DNA of 64,000 nt from Paenibacillus tianjinensis (lineage in GTDB: Bacteria > Bacillota > Bacilli > Paenibacillales > Paenibacillaceae), in contig NZ_CP070969.1 in NCBI RefSeq assembly GCF_017086365.1, positions 2,170,001-2,234,000 on the forward strand, given 5' to 3'. Below are positions 17,402 to 25,770 of this stretch, piece by piece. A model generated the notes under the pieces. That model searched no databases. It had not been told where the DNA came from and saw only the letters and a program-made list of their open reading frames with translations. Each line of letters opens with the position of its first letter. Positions within the stretch are counted from its first letter, which is position 1. The position numbers were made by a program, and so were the translations under genes.

Positions 17402-18391
17402 TCACAGCCACAAGGAAGCGAGTACCGAACCGGTGAACACAGCGGAGAAGATGAGGAAGAACAGGTATACAGCAAATCGGGTTTTGAACAGCGACAGCAG
17501 CATAAGTGAATTCTTGAAATCAAGCATCGGACCAAGCACCATGAAGGCGAGCAGAGAACCGGCAGGAAACGTATGCAGGAAGGTAGCGGCGACAAAGGCA
17601 TCTGAAGTCGAGCACAAGGAGAGCACGAAGGCGAGTCCCATCATGAACAGGTAAGAGCCGAGCGGCTGTTCTCCGATGGTGGCCAGGCTGCCATGATTCA
17701 TAAAAGTCTGAATGCCGGAGGTCAGCAGGCAGCCGATGATTAAATATTTGCCCATTTCAAAAAACTCGTCCGAGGTATGTACGAGGACCGAGACCAGCCG
17801 GCCTCCGCTCGTACGGAGCTGATGGGGCTCGGCAGTCTCCCGTTTGATGGACAGGCGCAGCGGTGATTTTCGGACCGTGGCGTAAATGATGAATCCGATC
17901 CCTGCAGCCACGGCAAAAGCCAGTCCCATCCGTGCATAAGCCAGCCATGGATGAGAGCGGAAGGCGGTCAGTGTTGCCCCGTAGACGACAGGATTGAGAA
18001 TGGGGCCGGACAGAATGAACACGACGGCTACATATAGCGGCATCCCCTTGTGCATCAGGCGGCGGACGAGCGGGATCATCCCGCACTCGCAGACCGGGAA
18101 AATTATGCCGAGCAGACAGCCGAACAGAATCGCCGGAACCGGCCGCCGCGGAATCCACCGCGAGATCCATTCGTCCGGCACGAATACGCGAAGCAGCGAG
18201 GAGAGCAGCGCCCCCAGCAGCACAAACGGCAGGGCTTCCAGCAAAATGCCGATAAAGCCTGTTTTAAAGGTGTCGATATACGCATTGTCCAGCAGCTCCG
18301 GGTGATCCGGCAGCCAGACCATGCCGAAGATGATCAGGAAAACGGCGGGAACAAGCAGCGGCAATATTTTGAGCGGCAAAAAGGTTATCAA
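17402..18391 (-). CDS. YcgR-like permease (DUF318/ArsP-type)
   Basis: 329 residues, mostly hydrophobic, 8-10 membrane helices. The segment GIIFPVCECGMIPLVRRL (residues about 94-111) and a second conserved stretch LSLCSTSDAFVAATF near residue 255 are typical of the permease family that includes ArsP and YcgR. It is translated from a TTG start with AAGGAG upstream. It lies between a COG0523 GTPase and the YcgQ partner. The substrate is unknown; the zinc context makes a metal-linked role plausible but unproven. Confidence 0.87.
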   Translation of the reverse strand: MITFLPLKILPLLVPAVFLIIFGMVWLPDHPELLDNAYIDTFKTGFIGILLEALPFVLLGALLSSLLRVFVPDEWISRWIPRRPVPAILFGCLLGIIFPVCECGMIPLVRRLMHKGMPLYVAVVFILSGPILNPVVYGATLTAFRSHPWLAYARMGLAFAVAAGIGFIIYATVRKSPLRLSIKRETAEPHQLRTSGGRLVSVLVHTSDEFFEMGKYLIIGCLLTSGIQTFMNHGSLATIGEQPLGSYLFMMGLAFVLSLCSTSDAFVAATFLHTFPAGSLLAFMVLGPMLDFKNSLMLLSLFKTRFAVYLFFLIFSAVFTGSVLASLWL

Positions 18392-18421
18392 GGCTGGATT
18401 GGCTCCTTCCCGTTCTTTGCT

Positions 18422-19465
18422 TTAGGCGAACAGTGCATTCCAGCCCTCGGCCAGACGTTTCTCATTCAGATTAAGACCGATGAATACAATATAGGGCAAG
18501 CCGGGATAACGTGAGGTTTCCCAGGTTACACGGTTTCCGGCAAATTGGACCAGCTGAACGGGCTGGTGCTCTTGTTCCTGTCCGGATAGACGGACATGGC
18601 CTTTTGCCCTTACCAGGCTGCTGCCCCATTCTTGGAAAAAGGCTTCCAGCTCCCCTCTGCTGATACTCTGCCCCCCTGCCTGCGGGAAGGTTAGCGTAAC
18701 GGCAGTGACTTGTGAATAGGAGGCTTCCTCTTTTGTTTCGGGCTCCTGTACAGCAGTTGCTCCCCGGGAGTGTCCTGAATTCATGCGGGTAAGCGGAACT
18801 CCATGAATGCTGCGGGAACTGCGCTGTGCCGCGGCGCTGCGGGGGGCCAGAGGGGTGATTCCCGCCAGGAGCGGAGCCAGATTAATTTCGCTGTAATGGG
18901 TAAAGACGATTTCCGAGTCCGCGTTATACTTACGGACAGTCTTTTCAATTTTCCATAACGTTTCCGGCTCCACGAGATCGGATTTATTGACGATCAGGAG
19001 GTCGGCACCACTCAGCTGCTTGCGCAGGGTGCGGATCAGCTGCTTATCGGCTGAAAAACGGCTATTATACTCCAGCACATTCTCCGCATCCAGCACCGTA
19101 ACCGTATAATGCAGCATGAGACGCTCGCTTAGCGGAGGTGCCTGCAGCGATTTGGCAATTTCTTCGGGGTCGGCAACCCCGGTTAACTCAACAAAGATAA
19201 TATCCGGCCGCCGGGCCATCAGGGCATTCAGGCTCCTCGGCAGGTCCTCCTTACGGCTGCAGCAGACACAGCCGTCCAGCAGCTTTTCCACCGTTGTGCC
19301 TGTATGCTCCTGCAGAATGTATCCGTCCACATCGCGTTTCCCCAGCTCATTCATCACCACCCCCGGATTGAGCCCCCGTGCCTTGCTCTCCTTCAGCAGG
19401 GTGAGCAGGAGGGTTGTCTTCCCGCTCCCCAGAAAACCGCTCAATATCATCACCGGTATCTTCAT
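18422..19465 (-). CDS. COG0523 GTPase (CobW/ZNG1-type metallochaperone), copy 1
   Basis: 347 residues. The G1 loop is SGFLGSGKTTLL (residues about 9-20); the family metal-binding motif is Cys66-Val-Cys68-Cys69; NKSD (G4) follows near residue 160, and a CobW C-terminal domain starts near 235. Members use GTP hydrolysis to deliver zinc or another metal to target proteins. ATG 19465 has GGGAG at 8 bases. It heads the operon with the YcgR/YcgQ pair and diverges from the Zur-controlled rpmG transcript. It differs clearly from copy 2 at 19884 and lacks the latter's closeness to ZagA. Confidence 0.9.
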   Translation of the reverse strand: MKIPVMILSGFLGSGKTTLLLTLLKESKARGLNPGVVMNELGKRDVDGYILQEHTGTTVEKLLDGCVCCSRKEDLPRSLNALMARRPDIIFVELTGVADPEEIAKSLQAPPLSERLMLHYTVTVLDAENVLEYNSRFSADKQLIRTLRKQLSGADLLIVNKSDLVEPETLWKIEKTVRKYNADSEIVFTHYSEINLAPLLAGITPLAPRSAAAQRSSRSIHGVPLTRMNSGHSRGATAVQEPETKEEASYSQVTAVTLTFPQAGGQSISRGELEAFFQEWGSSLVRAKGHVRLSGQEQEHQPVQLVQFAGNRVTWETSRYPGLPYIVFIGLNLNEKRLAEGWNALFA

Positions 19466-19607
19466 GGTCCACACTCCCGCTTTTGTTTTTTTGTAACTGC
19501 AAGAATCATAGTTTCATAATTCCATCTATACGTCATTTGGCGGACAGAAAGACCACAATTCTAAGAGAGTTTCCGTGATGAACATTAGAATTTTCTGCCG
19601 TGGACGG

Positions 19608-19659
19608 TTGACATCCGGTTATTATTACCTGTATGATGTGTAAATCGTAATTATTACGA
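19608..19659 (+). promoter_or_regulatory. Zur-controlled promoter of rpmG-zagA
   Basis: TTGACA (19608-19613), 18-base spacer, TATGAT (19632-19637), then a perfect Zur palindrome TCGTAATTATTACGA (19645-19659) over the start of transcription. The intergenic region is shared with the divergent COG0523 operon, which might be under the same control. Confidence 0.9.
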
Positions 19660-19682
19660 TTAATTAAAAGGAGCTGAATCCG

Positions 19683-19832
19683 ATGAGAGTAATTGTAACT
19701 TTGGCTTGTACAGAAACAGGCGACCGCAACTATACCACTACCAAGAATAAGAGAAATAATCCGGAACGGCTGGAAATGAAGAAGTATTGTCCGCGTCTGA
19801 AGCGCGTTACGCTGCACCGTGAGACACGCTGA
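19683..19832 (+). CDS. rpmG: 50S ribosomal protein L33, zinc-independent (C-minus) form
   Basis: 49 residues, start [19 protein letters not shown]. Of the four cysteines in the two CXXC pairs of the zinc form, only one from each pair remains (LACTET, YCPRLK), so zinc cannot be bound in the normal way. Such C-minus paralogues replace the zinc form under zinc limitation and release zinc for reuse. Strong AAAAGGAG site. It is the first gene after a Zur-type promoter and 51 bases before the zagA-like gene. Confidence 0.95.
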   Translation: MRVIVTLACTETGDRNYTTTKNKRNNPERLEMKKYCPRLKRVTLHRETR

Positions 19833-19883
19833 GCGTTTCAGTGACGATCAGAATGAAAATACACTAAGGTAAGGAGCAAACTG

Positions 19884-21092
19884 ATGAAGAAAATACCTGT
19901 AACTGTGCTGAGCGGATACCTTGGATCCGGCAAAACCACACTGTTGAATCACATTTTGCATAACCGCGACGGCTTGAAGGTGGCGGTCATTGTTAATGAC
20001 ATGAGTGAGGTGAATGTGGATGCCAATCTGGTGAAATCCGGAAACACACTCTCCCGGACGGAAGAAAAGCTGGTGGAAATGTCTAACGGTTGCATTTGCT
20101 GCACCCTGCGGGATGATCTGCTGCGTGAAGTCAGCAATCTGGCCGCCGAAGGCCGGTTTGATTATATTCTGATCGAATCCTCCGGCATCAGCGAACCTGT
20201 TCCTGTGGCGCAGACCTTCACCTACGCCAATCCGGATCTGGATATTGACCTTACAGAGCTGGCCAGACTGGATACGATGGTCACCGTGGTTGATGCCAAC
20301 CGGTTCTGGCATGACTTTGCTTCGGGCGACAGTCTGATCGACCGTAACATGACCGCCGGAGAAGATGACTGCCGTGATATTGTCGATCTGCTGATCGACC
20401 AGATTGAGACCTGTGACGTGCTGCTGCTCAACAAATGTGATCTGGTGGAAGAGCAGGAGCTGAACAAGCTGGAGGCTGTGCTCCGCAGGCTTCAGCCGTC
20501 CGCCAAGATCATCCGCACGGTCCAAGGTATGGTGGATCCCAAGGAAATTTTGAATACGGGGCTGTTTGATTTTGAGACAACAAGCATGTCCTCCGGCTGG
20601 ATCGCCGAGCTGAATAAGGACGGCCATACGCCGGAAACAGAAGAATACGGTATCGGGTCCTTTGTCTACCGGCGCAGAACGCCGTTCCATCCGCAGAGAC
20701 TAAGCTTCTTTTTCAATAACTGGCCGGAAGAGGTTGTGCGTGCCAAAGGGCTAGTCTGGCTTGCGGCCAGTGGAGACCTTGCCGCGACATTAAGCCAGGC
20801 CGGACCTTCGATCCAGTTCGGGCCTGCCGGCTACTGGCTGGCCACATTGCCGGAAGCTCAGCAGCTTGAGGTGCTGGAGAACGAGCCGGATGTAAAAGCC
20901 AAATGGGACGGGCAGTGGGGTGACCGGATGAATGAGATCGTGTTCATTGGTGTTGGCATGGACCAAGCTGTCCTGGAAGCACAGCTCGACAGATGTCTGC
21001 TGACCATGGAAGAGATGCAGCAGGACTGGAAGCAGTTCAATAATCCTCTGCCATGGCCGGCAGAGGAGCTGCTCGCGGCAGCTCAGGATTAG
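19884..21092 (+). CDS. zagA: COG0523 GTPase ZagA/YciC-like zinc metallochaperone, copy 2
   Basis: 402 residues. GTPase motifs are SGYLGSGKTTLLNH (G1), Cys70-Ile-Cys72-Cys73 metal motif, ESSGISEP (G3 region), NKCD (G4). A CobW C-terminal domain follows with the FHPQRL and AKGLVWLA motifs. Bacillus YciC/ZagA is a Zur-repressed zinc chaperone that keeps GTP cyclohydrolase active when zinc is scarce. Length and motif order match that family better than copy 1 does. Co-transcribed with the L33 paralogue and followed by a terminator. Confidence 0.92.
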   Translation: MKKIPVTVLSGYLGSGKTTLLNHILHNRDGLKVAVIVNDMSEVNVDANLVKSGNTLSRTEEKLVEMSNGCICCTLRDDLLREVSNLAAEGRFDYILIESSGISEPVPVAQTFTYANPDLDIDLTELARLDTMVTVVDANRFWHDFASGDSLIDRNMTAGEDDCRDIVDLLIDQIETCDVLLLNKCDLVEEQELNKLEAVLRRLQPSAKIIRTVQGMVDPKEILNTGLFDFETTSMSSGWIAELNKDGHTPETEEYGIGSFVYRRRTPFHPQRLSFFFNNWPEEVVRAKGLVWLAASGDLAATLSQAGPSIQFGPAGYWLATLPEAQQLEVLENEPDVKAKWDGQWGDRMNEIVFIGVGMDQAVLEAQLDRCLLTMEEMQQDWKQFNNPLPWPAEELLAAAQD

Positions 21093-21123
21093 GAATGCTC
21101 GATCAGCAGGAAGTCAGAGTAGG

Positions 21124-21156
21124 GCCGGAATCGTTAGTATAGGATTCCGGCTTTTT
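21124..21156 (+). terminator. Intrinsic terminator after zagA
   Basis: GCCGGAATC/GATTCCGGC 9-bp perfect stem followed by T5. Confidence 0.9.
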
Positions 21157-21178
21157 GCTGTCTTAACCGACACGTTAA

Positions 21179-21268
21179 TTGTAAATATTACGATTAATAT
21201 CCGGTTACGGGTTTACAAATCGTAATTATTACGATAATATCAATGGAGTCAATGCGTAATAATTACGA
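21179..21268 (+). promoter_or_regulatory. Zur-controlled promoter of znuCBA with three Zur boxes
   Basis: TTTACA (21212-21217) and TAATAT (21235-21240) are 17 bases apart. A perfect Zur palindrome (TCGTAATTATTACGA, 21220-21234) fills the spacer. A second box with one mismatch lies at 21254-21268 and a third with two mismatches at 21179-21193, giving tandem sites before, within and after the promoter. Confidence 0.9.
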
Positions 21269-21288
21269 TTAAGTTCGGGGGCGACTCT

Positions 21289-21996
21289 ATGATTTTGTCA
21301 TCGATGCGGGATGTAGTGTTCGGTTACGGTGAGGAACCGGTCATCGACCGCCTTTCTCTGGATATTGAAGCCGGTCAGTTTATCGGGATCACTGGCCCAA
21401 ACGGGGCAGCGAAGACTACACTGCTAAAGCTGATGCTGGGACTGCTCCGGCCATGGAGCGGAACGGTCACCTTAAACATGGAGATGGCTGCGGAAGGAAG
21501 GCTTGAAATCGGCTATGTTCCGCAGCAGGTTGCAGCCTTTAATGCTGGATTTCCCAGCAAAGTCATTGAGCTGGTCCGTTCCGGCTGCTACGGGCGGCTG
21601 GGGCTGTTTCGGCGCTTTACGCAGCAGCAGAAGGCGCTTGTGGAGCGCTGTCTGCGGCAGGTGGACATGTGGGAATACCGCGACCGCAGAATTGGTGAAT
21701 TATCCGGCGGGCAGAAGCAGCGCATCTGTATTGCCCGGGCGCTGGCCCAGCAGCCGCAGGTACTGGTGCTGGACGAACCGGCAACCGGTATGGATCTGGA
21801 GAGCCGTACAGGCTTCTATGGACTCATGCGGCATTATGTAAATGTACACGGCTGGACGGTAATTATGGTCACTCATGGCCTGGAAGAATCAAGCCCCTTT
21901 CTCGATAGCATTATCAGTCTGGAGCGGAAGGAGCAGGAGGGCTGGACATGTTTAGTTACGAATTCATGCAGCGCGCATTTTGGGCCGGGGGCCTGA
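21289..21996 (+). CDS. znuC: Zinc ABC transporter ATP-binding protein ZnuC/AdcC
   Basis: 235 residues. Walker A reads GPNGAAKTTLL, the signature LSGGQKQR and Walker B VLVLDEP are intact, and a VTHG H-loop follows. The Ala in place of the usual second Gly of Walker A is shared, from memory, with streptococcal AdcC, as is the QQVAAFNAGFPS stretch, so it looks like a family trait rather than damage. ATG 21289 has GGGGG upstream. Its 3' end overlaps znuB by 49 bases. First gene of the Zur-controlled zinc importer operon. Confidence 0.93.
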   Translation: MILSSMRDVVFGYGEEPVIDRLSLDIEAGQFIGITGPNGAAKTTLLKLMLGLLRPWSGTVTLNMEMAAEGRLEIGYVPQQVAAFNAGFPSKVIELVRSGCYGRLGLFRRFTQQQKALVERCLRQVDMWEYRDRRIGELSGGQKQRICIARALAQQPQVLVLDEPATGMDLESRTGFYGLMRHYVNVHGWTVIMVTHGLEESSPFLDSIISLERKEQEGWTCLVTNSCSAHFGPGA

Positions 21997-22805
21997 TTGG
22001 CCTGATTGGTCCGCTGCTTGGTGTGTATCTGATGCTTCGCCGCCAGGTGCTGATGGCCGATACGCTGTCGCATGTATCGCTTGCCGGGGTAGCGCTGGGC
22101 ACGGTGCTGCAGCTGAATCCGGCGCTCAGCGGCTTTGCGGTTGCCGTTGCAGGCGGCATCGTCATCGAGCAGCTGCGCCGTTCTTACCGTACATACAGCG
22201 AGCTTCCGGTAGCAATCATCATGACCTCGGGGCTGGCGCTCGCGGTTGTACTGATGAGCCTGAAGCAGAATCTGAGCAAGAGCTTCAGCTCTTATCTGTT
22301 TGGTTCCATCGTCGCCGTCAGTGATACACAGCTTAAGCTTATCGCGGTTGTCGCTGCAGCCGGATTACTCTATTTCATCGTTTTACGCAGGCCGCTTTAC
22401 AGCCTGACCTTTGACGAAGAAACTGCCAGCATCAGCGGTGTACATACAGGGCTGCTATCCTTTTCGTTTGCCGTGCTTACGGGAATGACCGTTGCCGCAG
22501 CAATGCCGGTAGTCGGTGTACTGCTGGTGTCCGCACTGATTGTGCTCCCGGCATCGATCGCTCTGCGGATCGCTTCCGGCTTCACCGCCGCAATACTGAT
22601 TGCAGTGTCGACAGGGCTGATCGGCGTTTTCAGCGGTCTGACCGCATCCTATTACATCAATACGCCCCCGGGTGGCACGATTGCCCTTTTTCTGCTTTTA
22701 TTCCTGCTGACAGCAATCGGAATTCAGAAGCTGCTCAGGCTGAAGCGCCGCCGCAGCAAATATAGAAGGCCTTTGAAGCAACCTGAAATTCATTCCAAAG
22801 CATAG
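21948..22805 (+). CDS. znuB: Zinc ABC transporter permease ZnuB/AdcB
   Basis: 285 residues, about eight hydrophobic helices, ABC-3 permease family; ADTLSHVSLAGVALG (residues about 37-51) is the conserved cytoplasmic loop that docks to the ATPase. The tail is strongly basic (LKRRRSKYRR). ATG 21948 lies inside the end of znuC with GGAGG upstream, indicating translational coupling. Works with ZnuC and the lipoprotein ZnuA to import zinc. Confidence 0.93.
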   Translation: MFSYEFMQRAFWAGGLIGLIGPLLGVYLMLRRQVLMADTLSHVSLAGVALGTVLQLNPALSGFAVAVAGGIVIEQLRRSYRTYSELPVAIIMTSGLALAVVLMSLKQNLSKSFSSYLFGSIVAVSDTQLKLIAVVAAAGLLYFIVLRRPLYSLTFDEETASISGVHTGLLSFSFAVLTGMTVAAAMPVVGVLLVSALIVLPASIALRIASGFTAAILIAVSTGLIGVFSGLTASYYINTPPGGTIALFLLLFLLTAIGIQKLLRLKRRRSKYRRPLKQPEIHSKA

Positions 22806-22838
22806 TAATCACTAAAGAAAAAGGAGCTGTTATCCCTC

Positions 22839-23888
22839 ATGTTTACTTTTCGAATCCGTCATCTTGCTGTTCTGTCCCTGTCTGCCCTGCTGATTGCCGC
22901 CGGCTGCAGCAGCAACAGCAACTCTGCTAACAATGCCGGCAGTACAGCTGCTAACCCTAGCCCGTCTACAGTCGAGACCGGCTCTGCTGCCCCGGATAAG
23001 CTGAATATTAAAGTCAGCTTCTATCCGATGTACGAATTCACCAAAAACATCGTTGGCGATCTCGCCGACGTGGAGACGCTGGTCCCTGCCGGAATCGAGC
23101 CGCATGACTGGGAGCCGACAGCCCGGGACATGGCGGCAATTACCAGTGCCGATGTACTCATCTACAATGGAGCGGGCATGGAGAGCTGGGCTGAGCAGGT
23201 GCTGGACAGTGCCTCCGGCAGCAAGCTGGTCACGGTGGAAGCCAGCAAAGGGCTGGAGATTATGGAAGGCAGAGAGGAGGAAGAGGCGCATGCCGAAGAA
23301 GATCATGATCATGCGGGTGAAGCCCATGCCGAAGAAGAACCTGGCCATGATCATGACCATGGCGGACTTGATCCCCATGTCTGGCTGGCGCCTGCCCTGG
23401 CAATCAAAGAGGTCCGTACCATTGAAGCTGCATTGTCCGCTGCTTCTCCTGAGAATGCCGCTGCATTCCAAACCAATGCCGACAGCTATATCGCTAAGCT
23501 GGAACAACTTGATCAGGACTTCAAAGACGGACTGGGGGGTACGAAACGCACGGATTTCATTACCCAGCATACAGCCTTCGGTTATCTTGCTAAGGAATAT
23601 GGCTTAACACAAGTGCCGATTGGCGGCCTGTCGCCGGAACAGGAGCCTTCCGCCGCCCAAATGGCTGAAATCGTTGAGTTTGCGAAGGCACATGACGTAA
23701 AGACGATCTTTTTTGAAACCCTTGTCTCTTCCAGTGTAGCAGATACTATTGCCCAGGAAATTGGAGCCAAAACGGCTGTGCTGAATCCGATTGAGGGCTT
23801 AACGGATGAGGACCGCAGCAATCAGCTGGATTATGTGGCGATTATGCGCAAGAATCTTGAAGCACTGAAGTCGGCGTTAAATGAGTAG
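22839..23888 (+). CDS. znuA: Zinc-binding lipoprotein ZnuA/AdcA
   Basis: 349 residues. Signal peptide with lipobox LIAAGC (lipidated Cys23), a Ser/Asn-rich linker, then a cluster A-I (TroA/ZnuA) solute-binding domain. Zinc ligands are expected at GIEPHDWEPT, LDPHVWLAP and FITQHTAFGY. A His/Glu/Asp-rich loop (about residues 148-180, with HDHDH) is typical of zinc- as opposed to manganese-specific members. It follows znuB by 33 bases with an AAGGAG site. Exposed on the outer face of the membrane. Confidence 0.95.
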   Translation: MFTFRIRHLAVLSLSALLIAAGCSSNSNSANNAGSTAANPSPSTVETGSAAPDKLNIKVSFYPMYEFTKNIVGDLADVETLVPAGIEPHDWEPTARDMAAITSADVLIYNGAGMESWAEQVLDSASGSKLVTVEASKGLEIMEGREEEEAHAEEDHDHAGEAHAEEEPGHDHDHGGLDPHVWLAPALAIKEVRTIEAALSAASPENAAAFQTNADSYIAKLEQLDQDFKDGLGGTKRTDFITQHTAFGYLAKEYGLTQVPIGGLSPEQEPSAAQMAEIVEFAKAHDVKTIFFETLVSSSVADTIAQEIGAKTAVLNPIEGLTDEDRSNQLDYVAIMRKNLEALKSALNE

Positions 23889-23926
23889 GCATTACTTATA
23901 TTCAATAGGAAGGGTGGATACACGGC

Positions 23927-24196
23927 ATGGCAAAGAAATCCAAAGTAGTTAAGGAGCTCAAACGTCAGGAACTGGTCGCCAAATACGCGGGTAAACGCAG
24001 AGAACTGAAGGCGCGGGGGGATTATATGGCACTGCAGAAGCTCCCGCGCGATTCCTCAGCCACCCGGCAAAAGAACAGATGCGCCGTCTCGGGAAGACCC
24101 AGAGGCTATCTAAGCAAATTTAAGGTTTCGCGGATCGTCTTCCGTGACCTGGCACTGAAAGGACAAATTCCCGGTGTCACCAAATCTAGCTGGTAG
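23927..24196 (+). CDS. rpsN: 30S ribosomal protein S14, zinc-independent (C-minus) long form
   Basis: 89 residues, [14 protein letters not shown] start and C-terminal [16 protein letters not shown] motif. It lacks the CXXC pairs of the short zinc-binding S14 and has the longer 89-residue form that replaces it in zinc-starved Bacillus (RpsNB/YhzA). It follows znuA by 38 bases, so it is probably read from the same Zur-controlled promoter, which matches its role. Confidence 0.95.
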   Translation: MAKKSKVVKELKRQELVAKYAGKRRELKARGDYMALQKLPRDSSATRQKNRCAVSGRPRGYLSKFKVSRIVFRDLALKGQIPGVTKSSW

Positions 24197-24230
24197 TCTG
24201 TTAGACAAGCTTCATATAAAAAACAGCAAG

Positions 24231-24270
24231 AGCGGCCAGCGTCCCGGGGTACCGGATACCGGCCGTTTTT
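24231..24270 (+). terminator. Terminator of the znu-rpsN operon
   Basis: CGGCC/GGCCG stem with an internal GC-rich arm and T5. Confidence 0.75.
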
Positions 24271-24361
24271 CGCTGTGCGTTAAAGTTTTGCGTGAATAAG
24301 CCCGGTGAATTAAGATAGTAGACAATACTATACAAGCTGTGCCGGAAGGAGGCAGAAGGAT

Positions 24362-24781
24362 ATGAGCTATATCAATACGTTTATTCGTGTCTCAGCAGAT
24401 TGCCCGGTGGAAACGGGAGTAGTTCCGGTGACTTCCCGGCCGCTGCCGCCTGCGCATGTCATCCAGTATGAGCTGCTTGCTGGTGCGCCATACAAGTACA
24501 CACACGAAGAGCTGCTGTATGAAATTCATGTGCGTCATAAACAAATTCCTGAGGAAGAACGGACCGCCCGTAAGAATGAGATATGGGCAGAACTGTTCTC
24601 CAAGAAGCATCCCTGTCTGCGGGCATCTATGCTGCCGAAGAGATTCGGCTGGGGCATCCATTATAACGAAGATGGCAAAATTGCGCTGTACGCCAAAGAA
24701 TCGCCGGAATATAACCAGTTTACTTCCGGAGCGGATGATGGGCTAACACTGCTTAATGCTATGCGGAGCAAACGAAACTGA
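24362..24781 (+). CDS. DUF6157 family protein
   Basis: 139 residues, soluble. The family hallmark near the C-terminus is clear: PCLRASMLPKRFGWGIHYNE followed by an ES.EY segment and a terminal AMRSKRN. The N-terminal part contains NTFIRVSADCPVETGVVP, also typical. Biochemical function of DUF6157 is unknown. GGAAGGAGG lies upstream of ATG 24362. The next gene begins 26 bases later in the same direction. Confidence 0.88.
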   Translation: MSYINTFIRVSADCPVETGVVPVTSRPLPPAHVIQYELLAGAPYKYTHEELLYEIHVRHKQIPEEERTARKNEIWAELFSKKHPCLRASMLPKRFGWGIHYNEDGKIALYAKESPEYNQFTSGADDGLTLLNAMRSKRN

Positions 24782-24807
24782 ATCTAAGGGAAGATGGGGA
24801 AACAGAA

Positions 24808-25434
24808 GTGTCACAATACTGGAGCGGACGCTTTGCCCGTGAAGGCATGATTTGGGGAAAAGAGCCCAGTCCCTCAGCGGAATGGGCCAGAGGTATTTTT
24901 GAGGATGCAGGCTTGAACTCTGTTCTGGTTCCAGGTGCAGGATACGGGCGCAATACCAAAGTATTCTCCGGCGCATTCACTACCTACGGGATTGAATTAA
25001 GCACCGAGGCACTAGAGCTTGCCGCAGAATGGGACCCTGCAACGGTATTCATTGCCGGTTCTGCACTGGAACGGCAGCTGGATGTTCTGGTTGACGCCGT
25101 ATACTGCTATGACGTGCTTCATTTGTTTCTGGAAGAGGAGCGCAAGAAATTGATTGCCGCCAGTCTTGCCCAGCTGCGTACCGGAGGGCTGCTTTATTTC
25201 ACGAGTTTCTCCGATGAAGACTGCAATAACGGCTGCGGCAGACGCCTCGAACCGGGGACATATGAATACAAGTCAGGGAAATATGCCCACTTTTTCAGTG
25301 AAGCTGATTTAAGAAGTCATTTCTCCGGGGCAGAGATCATCCAGACCGGATCATTCCCTGAGAGGCTGCAGAGTGAACAGGGAGGAATCCACGAATACAT
25401 ACTGAGATATATTGTTGCGCGTAAAGTAAAATGA
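24808..25434 (+). CDS. Class I SAM-dependent methyltransferase
   Basis: 208 residues with a methyltransferase core: motif I VLVPGAGYGRNTKVF (about residues 39-53), YGIELS (II), YDVLHLF (IV). The N-terminus, YWSGRFAREGMIWGKEPSPS, resembles thiopurine/tellurite-resistance-like methyltransferases, but the substrate cannot be assigned. Start is GTG 24808 with a weak GAAGATGGGG ribosome site. Probably co-transcribed with the DUF6157 gene. The insertion element begins 19 bases after its stop codon. Confidence 0.87.
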   Translation: MSQYWSGRFAREGMIWGKEPSPSAEWARGIFEDAGLNSVLVPGAGYGRNTKVFSGAFTTYGIELSTEALELAAEWDPATVFIAGSALERQLDVLVDAVYCYDVLHLFLEEERKKLIAASLAQLRTGGLLYFTSFSDEDCNNGCGRRLEPGTYEYKSGKYAHFFSEADLRSHFSGAEIIQTGSFPERLQSEQGGIHEYILRYIVARKVK

Positions 25435-25453
25435 TGCTAATTAGACGTCAATA

Positions 25454-25469
25454 GGGGCTGTCCCATAAG
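25454..25469 (+). repeat. Left terminal inverted repeat of the IS
   Basis: GGGGCTGTCCCATAAG. It is followed at once by a partial inverted copy of itself, so the left end can also fold into a hairpin ending in a T-run (25452-25506) that would terminate transcripts entering from the upstream gene. Confidence 0.85.
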
Positions 25470-25710
25470 CCATGAAATGGCTGCTTGGGATAGCCCCTGT
25501 TTTTTTAAGTAGGATCAACGTGAGCACTTGGGTGGACGCTCCGCGAACGGACCGTTGTTCCAATCGCTGTGCTCTCCAGATTTTTTTCATTCCCCTTAGC
25601 GGTGAAAATCTGGAGACCAAGGCGACCGCTGCCGCTTTTCCACAATCGTTCCGTCCTCTCCGCTGTTTAAGCGGGAAATGGATCTACAATCTTTAAAAAT
25701 CGCACAAAAA

Positions 25711-25769
25711 AGAAACCATCCTTTGGTAAAATGGAGTTACCACACAACCATTTCAAAGGAGAGGTTTCT
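25711..25769 (+). promoter_or_regulatory. Hairpin sequestering the transposase ribosome binding site
   Basis: AGAAACC (25711-25717) pairs with GGTTTCT (25763-25769) and CCTTTG (25720-25725) with CAAAGG (25754-25759). The Shine-Dalgarno site AAAGGAGAGG just before ATG 25771 lies inside this stem. Such masking limits transposase translation from read-through transcripts in other IS elements. Confidence 0.65.
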
Positions 25770-25770
25770 T

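Noticed and set aside
19848..20690. 280-residue minus-strand frame
   Set aside because: It is antisense to the ZagA-like GTPase gene and shows no domain.
21397..21429. Damaged Walker A motif in ZnuC (GAAKTT)
   Set aside because: The same Ala occurs, from memory, in streptococcal AdcC, so it appears to be normal for this zinc transporter family.
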